From positions 2,367,135-2,431,134 of the forward strand of contig JAJGST010000022.1 of NCBI GenBank assembly GCA_020746105.1: a DNA stretch of 64,000 bases, written 5' to 3'. Both the position numbers and the translations under genes were made by a program. The notes beneath the pieces were generated by a model that had not been told where the DNA came from, ran no database searches, and saw only the letters and a list, made by a program, of their open reading frames with translations. This DNA comes from Trogon surrucura. Its lineage: Eukaryota > Chordata > Aves > Trogoniformes > Trogonidae. Shown piece after piece: positions 53,583-64,000 of the stretch (positions are counted from its first letter, which is position 1; every line of letters begins with the position of its first letter).

Positions 53583-54109
53583 TGACTTGTGGAATGCAGA
53601 CTCCACAGTCAATGAGATTGTAAAGTAGGTATGTTTATTTCAGCGCTGGACGCACGTACGGTCCTCTGTCAAAGCCATGCGTATCTCAATGCTGCACCTT
53701 CCGTGACTATATACATTAAAGTGTTACATATTCATAGAGTTTCTCAATACGCCTATACATATGCATAACCTGTCCCGCTTCGTATTAAAATGAGTCATTT
53801 CCATAATCTCCTCCTCTCTGCGCCTGCGTAGTGCCACCTGGTGGTGGTCGTTGGGGGTCTTCTAGAGGAAGTCTCGTTGTCTTCCTCGCTATGCACTTTT
53901 CACCTTTAGCTCCTTGCGCAGACTCAGTCATCTTTCGGCTTCCATTCAAACTGCGGAGCTGGTATCAACTGGTCTTGAAATGCTCCAATGGGTTTCTACA
54001 ATGCTCAGCTACTGTCAAAGAATAGCTTAACAATCGATGTAGTTAATCAGTATCTCTACCTCTGTTTGAATGCAATCATCAGCTATTTTTTTCTATAATC
54101 CTCCCATCG
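53583..54109 (-). repeat. Gamma-like ERV 3' LTR (527 bp)
   Basis: From 54,109 (a TGATGGGAGG start mutated to CGATGGGAGG) to 53,583 (...CACAAGTCA); AATAAA (plus TTTATT 53,634-53,639). Purine tract AGAAAAGGGGAGAC precedes it at 54,110-54,125. Confidence 0.88.
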
Positions 54110-54161
54110 GTCTCCCCTTTTCTAAAAAAAATTAGTAATTTCTTTTACTATAGTCCTGTCC

Positions 54162-55492
54162 CTAATACAATGTTTCCCTCTCAAAATACCTATTTGATTC
54201 GAGTCTTTGCCTCAACTGGTGCTTCTTCCAGGTACTATAAGCGTCTCCGGTATTCTGACAATAACAAAGAAAACACTTAATGTTTATAAAAATCAATATC
54301 CTCAAAATCAGGACCCCTGACACTGTCATGATTAGCATCTTTAACCAAGATAAGCTAGGGAGCCGAGAGGTAAGTTTCTCCCACATTTCTTGGAATCCCC
54401 ACGAGATATCGTCCCTGGCAATTGCATGCAGTATTTGAGCCTTTTCCCAAATACTCTGCAAGTCCGTGGCAACTCTCCCACTTTGATCTACATACATGCA
54501 ACAGCTCGTGTTTATTATTGTGCATACCCCTCCCTGGGGGGCCAATAAAAGATCCAGCGCTTGCCCATTTTGCAACACAACCTTTGATAGGTTAGATACT
54601 TCCATCGGAATCGCCTGAATGGCATCTGTGGTCTTATTTTCAATATTTTCTATCACAGCCGAAATGTTCACTATGGCTTTTTCTAATTCGCTTACTCCTA
54701 GCCAAGGAAGAAAACATTGGGCAAAACTATGAAAAGCAGATGGCCTCCTTTCAAAGGGGTTATCCGGAACTGCGCGTGTCCGCCTCCACAGTGTTCGAAC
54801 TGTCCCTGGGGGCGGATTGGTAAATACACTACTTCTAGGATGAAGGTAGTCCCCTATACAATGACCTTTCAAATTTAGAGGCAAACTTTTTCTGGCATAA
54901 CCATCTCCACATAGCCAATAACTTCCCCGCCCTAGCTGACATTCCATTATAAGGGGGGGTGAGACCAAATTCACCCTGTTTGTCTGCACATAATGTGAAA
55001 TTCCCACCTAAAGTAGTAAAGTTAAAAATACCTACAAATTCTGCCCCAGTACAATTAGGTTCTTTTGCTGTATGGGCAAGTGGACCAAAATTTGTGCATG
55101 GCCAAGTATCATTTAAACATCTAGAGTAAACTGTCATCCCTTCTCGAAGAAGCAAATCAAACCTTGATCCTGGCTGTGTGCTACTGTTTCCAAGGGGACA
55201 TTGCCATGTTTTCTTTCTCCAGTCCATGCTGGGGATTCCCCACGCTGGGGATTCCCCATACTGGGGCTTCCTCATTATCTCTGGGTAACATTGTACGTAT
55301 CCAACAATCAGAAAGATTAAAGCCGTGACTCATTGCCTGTGTAAGCCTCACATAAGCATTGTGTTTCCATTGTTCTGCTTTATTAACCAACAAACTTATC
55401 AGGACCATGTAAAATGTAACCTTCCAGGTTGCACCTGGGTATCCTTCCATGATGATTAGAGAGTCTTTTTCACCCTTGTATGATGAATCCAA
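54162..55492 (-). pseudogene. env: Gamma-like env
   Basis: Three overlapping frames. The first (55,492-55,181) has a hydrophobic leader (ATWKVTFYMVLISLL). The second (55,275-54,835) has a shortened surface unit with sequons and Cys. The third (55,007-54,162) contains the transmembrane subunit with an LQNGQALDLLLAPQGG-type conserved segment, CTIINTSCC (CX6CC) and a membrane anchor (MLIMTVSGVLILRILIFI). The surface unit is much shorter than usual and frameshifted, so it is nonfunctional. Confidence 0.87.
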
Positions 55493-55588
55493 GCACCATG
55501 TTCTTTGAATCTAATTGCTGTAAATGAAGTGAGAAGCACTTGAAATGGTCCTTTCCATCTCAGTTCCAAGGTCTTTTCTGTAAGAGAC

Positions 55589-56773
55589 TGTCGTGGTTTG
55601 ACCCTGGCCAGCTGCCAGGTACCCATACAGCCGCTCTCTCACTCCCCCTTCACAGCTAAACAGGGGGAGAAAATATTTCCAAGGGTTCAGGGTTTGACAT
55701 AAGGACAGGGAGATCACCCTCATTTACCGTCCCGGGCAAAACAGACTCAGTTTTGGGGAAATTAGGTACATTTATTAAAAGAACTAATCAGAGAGGAGTA
55801 GTGAGAAGTAAGAAAGAGCAAACAGATCTTAAACAGAACACCTTCCCCCCATCCCTCCCTTCTTCCCGGGCTTAACATCAATCCCGGTTTCTCCACCTCC
55901 TCCCCCCGAGCGGCACAGGGGGACAGGGAATGGGGGTTGCGGTCAGTTCACCCGACCTTGTTTTCACCGCTTCTTCACTCCAGGGGAGGTCTCTTCACTC
56001 TTCCCCAGGGCCATTGTGGGGTCCCTCTCACGGGAGACAAGCTTCACGCTCTCTTCTCCGGCATGAGTCGTCCCACGAAGGGCAATTCATCACAAACTGC
56101 CCAACGGGAGACACCTCACGAGGGGCAGCCCACCCCTCGTGAGTCTGAGGCACAGTCCTTCGGGGGAAACTGCTCCAGCATGAGCCACCCGCAGCGTCCC
56201 AAAATTCCCACCGGCCAACCTGCTCCAGCGTGGGCATTCCTCTCTTCCACGGGCTACAGGTTCCAGCAGTGACTTGCTCTGATGCGGGCTTCCCACGGGC
56301 TACAGTCCTCTTTCAGGCATCCACCCACACGGCGTGGAGTCCTCAGTGGACATCTACACGGTGATCCTCACGGTGGACATCTGCACCTCGCCCATGGGCT
56401 GCAGGGGGACAACCCGCTTCACCATGGTCTTCACCACAGACCCAGGGGACTCTCTCTGCTCCGACGCCTGGAGCTCATCCTCCCCCTCCCTCCTTCTTCA
56501 TTGACCTTGGTGTCTGCACAGATTCTCACTCCTCCATCTCTGTGCCAGCTGTTATGGCGCAGTTCTTTTTCCCGTTCTTAAATATGTTTTTCACAGAGGT
56601 GTTCCTCTGCTATCACCTTACTGATAGGCTCAGCCTTGGCCAGCGGCGGGTCCCTCTTTGGAGCCGGCTGGCCTTGGTTGTATCAAACTTGGGGAGCTTC
56701 TAGCAGCTTCTTACAGAAGCCACCATGTAGCTCCCCCCTCGCCTCCGAAATCTGGCCAGGTCAAACCAAAACA
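55589..56773 (-). mobile_element. Solo LTR-E (1,185 bp) in integrase
   Basis: Minus strand TGTTTTGGTTTGACC...AAACCACGACA flanked by GAGAC on plus at 55,584-55,588 and 56,774-56,778. Splits the integrase C-terminal domain. Confidence 0.94.
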
Positions 56774-57716
56774 GAGACTTAACATATACATAATCTCCAG
56801 GTTGTATATTATGTACAGGTCCATCGAAACCTCTAATCCGAGCTCCCATTACACATTTTTCAATGCTTTTAAGCTGCTTGGCCAATGCCACCATATAAGA
56901 AGTCATTATTTCTTCCCCAACCTGTGTGGACATCTCTTTCTGTACCCCATAGGGTCGTCCATACAAGATCTCGAAAGGGCTTAACCCTTCCTTTGCTCTC
57001 TGCTTAGTCCTTATTCGCAAGAGAGCCAGGGGTAGAGACTGGGGCCATGCTAAATTAGCCTCTTTCCCCAGCTTCACTATTTGCTGTTTAATTAAGTGAT
57101 TCATCTTTTCTACTTGACCACTTGACTCGGGGTGGTAAGGGAAGTTGCCAGTCTGTACCCAAATATTGGCTAACTTGTTGTACCACCTGTGAGGTAAAAT
57201 GAGGCCCTCTGTCTGAAGATATATTGGTCGGGACCTCAAAACGTGGTATTATTTCTCGTGTTAATGCTTTAGTTACTTCCTGTGCCTTGGCTGTCCTGGT
57301 AGGAAATGCTTCTGGCCAACCTGAAAAGGTATCGGTTAACACCAGTAAGTATCGATACCCCCCTTTTCTTGGGAGTTCCATAAAATCAATCTGCCATTGT
57401 TGCCCAGGCCCATTACCTCTCCCAATTCGGCCGACCTCTGTTTTGGGGGTTTAGTCTGTTTGGGATTAGTCTGGAGTCATAGATCACATTGCTGAGTCAC
57501 TTGCCTTACAGTTGTGTATAGATTCCTAGCAATGATTTTTTAAATTAAATGTTTATATAAGGCTTCTGCTCCTCAGTGTCCTTTCTTATGATCTTCCCTT
57601 ATCAAATACCAAGTTAAACAAGAGGGAATGATTAACTTCCCTTGGAGGGTGTGAGCCCACCCCTCTTTGTTATAAGATCCCTCCATATCTGTAATAAGTT
57701 TTCGATCCTCCTTAGA
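56774..57716 (-). pseudogene. pol: Gamma-like integrase
   Basis: Finger region with HKKGHWGAEAL (57,600 area) and stops near 57,545; core LLVLTDTFSGWPEAF (first Asp), ISSDRGPHFTS (second Asp) and SGQVEKMN (Glu), the last reached through a frameshift near 57,165. The C-terminal domain (DYVYVKS) is cut by LTR-E and resumes at 55,588-55,500 (LRWKGPFQVLL). Confidence 0.87.
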
Positions 57717-58610
57717 CTACCTGGGCTTCTCTTCTAAAGAGATTTGTCCATCTGGGATCAAGGCTCCCCCCACTTTTATTTCTATTTTAGCTGCCTGTTT
57801 TGCCTCTCTATCTGCCAACTCATTTCCTTTTTCTAATTCTGAGCTCACTTTTTGGTGTGCCTTAATGTGCATAATTGCCACCTTCTTGGGGAGTTGTACT
57901 GCCTCCAATAGCTGTAGGATTTCTTCTGCATGCTTAATGTTCTTTCCTTGAGAGTTCAATAGTCCTCTCTCTTTCCATATTGCTCCATGTGCATGTACAA
58001 CCCCAAAGGCATATTTTGAGTCCGTATAAATATTGACAACTTTGTCTCGGGCTAATTCCAAAGCGCGGGTCAGGGCAATCATTTCTGCCTTCTGTGCAGA
58101 AGTGTTCATAGGTAAAGGTCCTGATTCTATTATTTCTGAACTAGTGATTATGGCATATCCTGCGTATCTTTTACTGCTCAGAACGTAGCTGCTCCCATCT
58201 GTAAACCACTTGGCCCCATCTTCCACTGGGCTGTCTTTTAAATCTGGACAACTTGCATACGGTGCTTCAATTGTTTCCAGACAGTTGTGGTGTGCCGACT
58301 CTCCAGTGTTAACACTGAGGAAAGAGGTCGGGTTGACAGTATTAGTGACTGTGATCTCTACATCATCTTGTTCTACTAGTATAACCTGATATTTGAGAAA
58401 ACATTGTGGAGAAAGCCAATGCCCACCCTTTGCCTCCAGCACTGCTGATACCATGTGGGACACCAAAACAGTCATCTTCTGTCCCAGGGTAAATTTTCGA
58501 GCTTCTTGTATGTTCAGTATTACAACTGCGACCGCTCGCAGACATCCAGGCCAGCCTTTCGCAGTTGCATCTAGCTGTTTAGTAAAGTAGGCAATTGCTT
58601 GTTGCGGTCA
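57717..58610 (-). pseudogene. pol: Gamma-like RNase H
   Basis: Connection and complete RNase H domain: AKWFTDGSSYV (Asp), KAEMIALTRAL (Glu), NIYTDSKYAFG (Asp), GNELADREAK (Asp), with HIKAHQKV. Open 58,475-57,717. Upstream continues as YFTKQLDATAKGWPG to the LTR-E insert. Confidence 0.92.
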
Positions 58611-59781
58611 TTTGACCGTACCCACACAGCCACTCTCTCACTCCCCCTTCACTGCTGAACAGGGAGAGAAAATATTTCCAAGGGCTTAGGGTTCGAGATA
58701 AGGACAGGGAGATCACTCTCATTTACCGTCCCAGGCAAAACAGACTCAATTTTGGGGAAATTAGGTACATTTATAAAAAGAACTAATCAGAAAGGAGTAA
58801 TGAGAAGTGAGAAAGAACAAGCAGATCTTAAAAAACAGAACACCTACCCCTCATCCCTCCCTTCTTCCCGGGCTCAACATCAATCCCAGTTTTTCCAACT
58901 CCCCCCCCCCCGAGCGGCGCAGGGGGACAGGGAATGGGGGTTACGGTCAGTTCACCTGAAGTTGGATTCCCCGCTTCTTCGCTCCGGGGGAGGACTCTTC
59001 ACTCTCCCCAGGCCATTGTGGGGTCCCTCTCACGGGAGATTAGCTTCATGCTCTCTTCTCCGCGTGAGTCGTCCCACGAAGGGCAATTCATCACAAACTG
59101 CCCAACGGGAGTCACCTCATGAGGGGCAGCCCACCCCTCATGAGTCTGAGGCGCAATCCTTCGGGGGAAACTGCTCCAGCATGAGCCACCCGCAGCAGCG
59201 TCCCAAAAGTCCCACCGGCCAACCTGCTCCAGCGTGGGCATTCCTCTCTTCCACGGGCTACAGGTTCCGGCAGCGACTTGCTCTGATGCGGGCTTCCCAT
59301 GTGCTACAGTCCCCTTCAGGCATCCACCCACATGGCGTGGAGTCCTCTGCCCGGTGGACATCTACGCGGTGATCCTCACGGTGGACATCTGCACCTCACC
59401 CATGGACTGCAGAGGGACAACCCGCTTCACCATGGTCTTCACCACAGACCCGGGGGACACTCTCTGCTCCGGCGCCTGGAACTCATCCTCCCCCCCTCTC
59501 CTTCTTCACTGACCATGGTGTCTTCACAGATTCTCACTCCTCCATCTTTGTGCGAGCTGTAATGGAGTAGTTCTTTTTCCCATTCTTAAATATGTTTTTC
59601 ACAGAGGTGTTCCTCTGCTATCACCTTACTGATAGGCTCAGCCTTGGCCAGCGGCAGGTCTGTCTTTAGAGCCGTCTGGCATTGGCTCTATCAAACTTGG
59701 GGAGCTTCTAACAGCTTCTTACAGAAGCCACCCTGCAGCTCCCCCCCCGCCGCCAAAATCCAACCAGGTCAAACCAAAACA
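58611..59781 (-). mobile_element. LTR-E copy in the RT/RNase H junction
   Basis: Minus strand from 59,781; the last about 25 bp at the 58,611 end are missing (GGGTAC joined to GGTCAAA). CATTTG occurs at both junctions (58,609 and 59,780), partly overlapping LTR ends, so the target duplication is about 4-6 bp. Absent from the left arm, where this region is deleted. Confidence 0.85.
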
Positions 59782-61078
59782 TTTGTCGATATGGGCCCAG
59801 GTCTTGTGGTAGTATTTGCAATCCCTTGTTTCTCATGAGAGAATAGAAAAAACGGCTTACTTACATCTGGAAGTCCCAGGGCAGGAGCGGACATTAGAGC
59901 TTTCTTCAGTTGTTCAAAGGCTTGTATAGCCTCTCCATTCCATTCAAGGTGTTTCTGTTCGGTGGTTGTCCATGCATATAGAGGTTTAACAAGCAGTCCA
60001 TAATTGTAAATCCATAATCGACACCACCCGGTCATTCTCAGAAAGGTCCTCAATTCTTTTACTGTCTGGGGTCTCTGGGTCTGGCAGATTGCCTCCTTAC
60101 GGGCCTGTCCCAGAGTTCTTTGTCCAGCACTGATCTCATAGCCCAAGTAGACCACTTGGCGCTGTATTATTTGGGTCTTTTTCTTGGATACTCGATACCT
60201 CTGAAACCCAAGAAAATTTAAGAGACTCACCGTCCAGGTCTTGCAATCATCTTCTGTCTTAGTGGCAATTAAAATGTCATCCACATACTGCAGTATTCTT
60301 CCTTCCTCAGACGGGGCTTCCCAAGATTCTAAGTCCTTTGCCAGTTGATTGCCGAAAATGGTAGGGTTATTTGAAACCCTTGTGTTAACACAGTCCAAGT
60401 GAGCTGAGTTTTGCGTCCGCTTTTGGGATTTTCCTATTCAAATGCGAACAATTTCTGGTTGGCTTCGTGGAGGGGGAGGCAAAAGAAGGCTTCCTTTAGA
60501 TCTAAAACAGTAAACCAAGCTAATTCGGATGTTAATATGGTTAGCAAAGTGTACGGATTCGCTACCCCTGGATGGAGGTCCTCAGTTATTTTGCTTATTG
60601 CTCTCAAGTCCTAAACTACCCGATATGACCTGTCAGGTTTACAAACGGGCAATATAGGGGTGTTAAAGTTAGACTCACATTCGTTTACTAATCCTAACTG
60701 TAAAAACTTCTCTATGACTGGCCGAATTCCTTCCCTGTCTTCCTTCTTCAAGGGATATTGTTTAATTCTTACCGGCTTTCTACCCTCCTTAAGTCTAACT
60801 TCAACAGGTGGAGCATTTTTTGCTTTTCCAGGTACATCAGTAGCCCAAACCCCAGGATATACTTGGCCCAGAATTTCCTCAGCAATCCTTCCCTCTGAGG
60901 GAAAACTAGTTAAAAATAGACTCGGTATCTGGATGTACTGTTTGTCCTTTACCTCCAGAGTAATTTCCTCACTTTTAAATGTAATTTTCGCACCCAACTG
61001 TTCCAATAAATCCCTTCCCAAAAGGGCCTTTGGTGAGTTGGGCATATACAAGAATTTGTGTATGCCCCATTGCTTTCC
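59782..61078 (-). pseudogene. pol: Gamma-like protease end and RT (right arm)
   Basis: Mirror of 8,368-9,606. [13 protein letters not shown] with [11 protein letters not shown] region and LQYVDDILIATKTE, connection to HEKQGIA. Frame changes near 60,605, 60,400 and 59,830. Confidence 0.88.
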
Positions 61079-61296
61079 CTTAAACTTGAGAAGAAACTTC
61101 TTCACAGTGAGGGTGACGGAGCACTGGAACAGGTTGCCCAGGGAGGTTCTGGAGTCTCCTTCTCTGGAGACATTCAAGACCCGCCTGGACACGTTCCTAT
61201 GTAGCATTATTTGGGCGTTTCTGCTCAAGCAGAGGGATTGGACTTGATGATCTTTCGAGGTCCCTTCCAATCCCTAACATTCTGTGATTCTGTGAT
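61079..61296 (+). mobile_element. CR1 3'-end fragment (right arm)
   Basis: Mirror of 8,150-8,367; ends ATTCTGTGATTCTGTGAT at 61,296. Confidence 0.88.
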
Positions 61297-61645
61297 ATGC
61301 ATAACCTGTCCTGCTTCATATTAAAATGAGTCATTTCAATAATCTCCTCCTGTCTGCGCCTGCGTAGTGCCTCTTGGTGGTGGTCGTTGGGGGTCTTCTA
61401 CAAGAAGGCTGGTAGTCTTCCTCTCTATGCACTTTTCACCTTTAGCTCCTTGCGCAGACTCAATCATCTTTCAGCTTCCATCCAAACCGTGGAGCTGGTA
61501 TCAACTGGTCTTGAACTGCTCCAATGGGTTTCTACAATGCTCAACTACTATCAAAGAATAGCTTAACAATCCATGTAATTAATCAGTATGTCTACCTGTG
61601 TTTGAATACAATCATCAGCTAATTTTATCTATAATCCTCCCATCA
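61297..61645 (-). repeat. Gamma-like ERV 5' LTR, truncated (right arm)
   Basis: Mirror of 7,801-8,149; U3 side only, outer end at 61,645 next to ATACC. Confidence 0.88.
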
Positions 61646-62616
61646 ATACCCATTATGACATCAGACGGAACCCTGATGTGCAGGGTTCTTGTAGGCGTTA
61701 GATTTCAGAGATCCATGAAGCCTGGAGCTGCAGAGACACTTGGACTGTACAAGGCATTGCAAGGGGAGCATGGCACTTCATGATCAGTGCTTCACCCACA
61801 CCTCTCTGATTTTGGGACAGCCATAGCCATTATGACATCAGGATGAACCCTTAGGAGCAGGGTTCTGATTAGGGTTACTGTTCAGAGATGCATAAACCCT
61901 ACAGATGCGGAGACGCTTGCCCTGGACAAGGTGCTCCAAGGGGAGCACGGCACTGCAACAACAATACTCCATCCAGACCTTCCTAATTTTGGGACAGCCA
62001 CAGCCATTATGATTTCAAGCTGAACCCTGCGGTGCGCGGTCGTGGTTACGGTGAGGATTCAGAGATCCATGAAGCCAGGAATTACAGAGACACTTGGGCT
62101 GGACCAAGGTGAGTACGGTGCTGCACTGACAACACGCCACCCACACCTTACTAATTTTGGGGCAGCCATGGCCATTATGATGTCAGGCTGAACACTGAGA
62201 TGCAAGTTCATAGTTAGGGTTAGTGTTCGGAGATCCATAGAGCCTGGACTCACAGAGACACTTGAGCTGGACAAGTCATTCCAAGGGGAGCAGGACACTG
62301 CAAAAACAGTGCTCCACCCACACATTTCTGATTTTGGGACACCCATGGCCATTACGACATCAGGATGAACCCTGAGATTCAAGGTTTTGGTTGGGGGTAG
62401 GGTTCAGAGATCCATAGAGCCTGGACTCACAGAAACACATGGGCTAGACAAGGCATTCAAAAGGGAGTATGGCACTGCACCAACAGTGCTCCACCCACAC
62501 ATTTCTGACTTTGGGACGCCCATGACCATTATGACATCAGGCAGAACCGTAAGGTGCAGGGTCCTAGTTAGGGTTCAGCGAACAGTAGAACCTTGTGCTG
62601 CAGAGACACTTGGGCT
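61646..62616. repeat. 177 bp satellite array (orientation A), right arm
   Basis: Mirror of 6,830-7,800 with the same monomer order, including the 9 bp deletion. Confidence 0.92.
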
Positions 62617-63628
62617 TGTCGAGGAGACAGTGGAGAAGAGCGCTCCCATGTTTCTAAAGATGATAAATACACGCACGTGCCTAAATTAGATTTATTAGTA
62701 AACAGAAGCGCCTCCAAAGTTAAAGGTTGGGGTATCAATTGGAAAAGTGTTAACTACACTACACCCACCCTCACCAAAGAATAATGATTCGGATCCTAAT
62801 ACGTTCACCTTATAAACGATGAGGAGTCTCAATCTTGAGAATGGTACCCTCACCTTACACAGATGAGGAGTCTCAACCCCAGGGACAAAAGTCCTTAGGC
62901 GGTGCCCCACCTAAGGGGGGAGATTGAGTACCCCTGCCTGCAGAGCGAGCTGCCATGAGGGAACTCCCCCAAAGAGGGCTGCCGGCACCCCATTTTAAAG
63001 TCTCAGTCGAGTTGACTGTGGTCAATCAAGCCATATTGGCCTCTTATTGGCTGCCAGCCAACTTCCTGGGAGTGCCCCTCAGGGTGATGGGTCATTTCCG
63101 AGCCAGCCCGGGTTTCCAGCAAATTCTCTGAAATCTGCCTAGCAACTGCTGACTCACAGAGGGGGGGCACTCCTGACCAATGGGGGAAGGATGAATCTGT
63201 CACAATCCACCCCATGACCACAGTCATCTCGACTCTCCTTGAAGTGGTGGTACAGGCACCTCTTGCCTCCAAGGTTAAAAGGGGGTGCAGTCTTGGTGAG
63301 GATTGATCACTCCAGATCTTCATTCCCCAGTCAAGGCTTGGTTTGCAATAGAACATAAGGCATTTTCAAAGTGCTATAAAACGTAGCACTAAGCATATAT
63401 CAATACTTAACAAAATGCAAGACAGATAGATAGATTTCTGAAACATTGAGGTATAACATATCAATACTTAACAGAATTAGCAATATGCAAGACAGATTCC
63501 TCAAACGTTGAGGTATAACAATAAACCACCTCCCAAACACCAAACATATATCAACATTTAATGGAGTTAACAATATGCAAAATCACAACAACGGGTTATT
63601 AAAGTATGCTGCTCTCCCCACCCCGACA
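62617..63628 (-). mobile_element. Putative third-lineage LTR (right arm)
   Basis: Mirror of 5,818-6,829; starts CGACAGT at the 63,628 side on plus and ends next to satellite at 62,617. Confidence 0.55.
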
Positions 63629-64000
63629 GTCCCCAGAGGCTATCCAGAAGGTGGAGAGTAGTCCATTCCGTAGTATCTTCCTTCATCTTCACGTCTCCTG
63701 AAGATCTGAGACACAAACTCCTCAGTTATAGACCCTTAAAATGCCCTGTCATAACATAACCTGGCCCAGAAAACCCAAACATATTGAAATCCCTCAGCCA
63801 AACAGTTTTCATTGTGGCAACGAGTCCTTTCCATGTTAGTCTATCGAGTCCACATATGCATTCAGGACACAGGCACTATATCCATCTGCTGACCAGCCCA
63901 GCACTTCACATCCATCTTCTTCTGGCAATCGTAGGGGTCTTCCTTCATTGTCCTAAAAGAGAACACAAAAGTGGACCTCAGCCTCTCAGGGCTGGGCTTT
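63629..64000 (-). other. 3' region of the third-lineage ERV (right arm)
   Basis: Mirror of 5,446-5,817, including the splice-acceptor-like tract near 63,953-63,969. No ORF seen; the element continues beyond the window. Confidence 0.5.

Larger units (their letters stand above)
53583..61645 (-). mobile_element. Gamma-like ERV with nested insertions (right arm)
   Basis: Minus strand, flanked by ATACC at 53,578-53,582 and 61,646-61,650 inside satellite. Order on the minus strand: truncated 5' LTR (61,645-61,297), CR1 scrap, protease/RT, LTR-E insert, RNase H, integrase, LTR-E insert, integrase end, env, 3' LTR (54,109-53,583). Gag and leader are missing. Confidence 0.92.
33372..64000 (-). repeat. 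Right arm of a large imperfect palindrome
   Basis: Inverted partner of 5,446-22,391, reaching the window end, where the last bases match the left arm at about 5,446. It appears closer to the ancestral state: its ERVL provirus and gamma-like ERV have matching target-site duplications at both ends. The exception is the 345 bp LTR at 45,670, which is a later insertion in this arm. Confidence 0.93.

Noticed and set aside
1-64000. CRISPR array, bacterial operon or phage features
   Set aside because: Repeats are vertebrate satellite and retroelements; no short spaced repeats with unique spacers were seen.

Overview
The window is repeat-dense DNA from a bird genome. The evidence is CR1 LINEs ending in the avian ATTCTRTG octamer tail, with the CR1 ORF1 esterase and ORF2 endonuclease/reverse transcriptase, together with many nested endogenous retroviruses (ERVs). 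The retroviral lineages seen are ERVL-like (class III), betaretrovirus/ERVK-like, alpha/beta-like env fragments, and gammaretrovirus-like. I found no host protein-coding gene, rRNA or tRNA gene. A bird W chromosome or other heterochromatic or subtelomeric DNA would fit; the order of bird cannot be read from this.

Large-scale layout. Most of the window is one large imperfect palindrome. The left arm (about 5,446-22,391) is the reverse complement of the right arm (about 33,372-64,000, running past the window edge), around a loop of about 11 kb (22,392-33,371). Matching positions sum to about 55,763 near the loop, 61,666 then 62,023 in the middle, and 69,446 outside; each jump marks an arm-specific insertion or deletion. 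Spot comparison suggests 98-99% arm identity. The arms differ by (i) a 6.5 kb ERVL provirus at 35,166-41,642 where the left arm has one LTR at 20,024-20,598, (ii) a 345 bp LTR only in the right arm (45,670-46,014), (iii) about 7.4 kb present in the right arm (52.4-59.8 kb) and lost from the left, and (iv) a divergent patch in an ERVK gag gene next to the loop.

Region by region. 1-5,445: ERVL gag-pro fragment, satellite with two LTRs, and an ERV RNase H/integrase fragment. 5,446-7,800: an LTR and a 177 bp satellite array. 7,801-9,641: a collapsed gamma-like ERV. 9,641-12,870: LTR-E and ERVK/alpha-like env and gag pieces. 12,871-20,001: ERVL copy B (minus strand). 20,002-22,391: satellite with the solo LTR, then an ERVK LTR, primer binding site and gag. 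Loop: satellite, two opposed CR1 pieces, ERVK RNase H/integrase/env on +, LTRs in satellite, a CR1 with a complete ORF1, and ERVK RT and nucleocapsid on -. The right arm mirrors the left but keeps the ERVL provirus and a nearly whole gamma-like ERV (53,583-61,645).

The elements are mostly dead (stops, frameshifts, deletions). The clearest open frames are the CR1 ORF1 (29,992-31,101), the CR1 RT (22,614-24,057) and the ERVL gag and pre-gag frames. The most informative observations are the arm-specific LTR recombination, a membrane-protein-like ORF between primer binding site and gag in two ERVL lineages, a conserved in-frame UAG between gag and pol with a hairpin behind it, and an apparently inverted ERVK segment in the loop. 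All alignments were done by eye.
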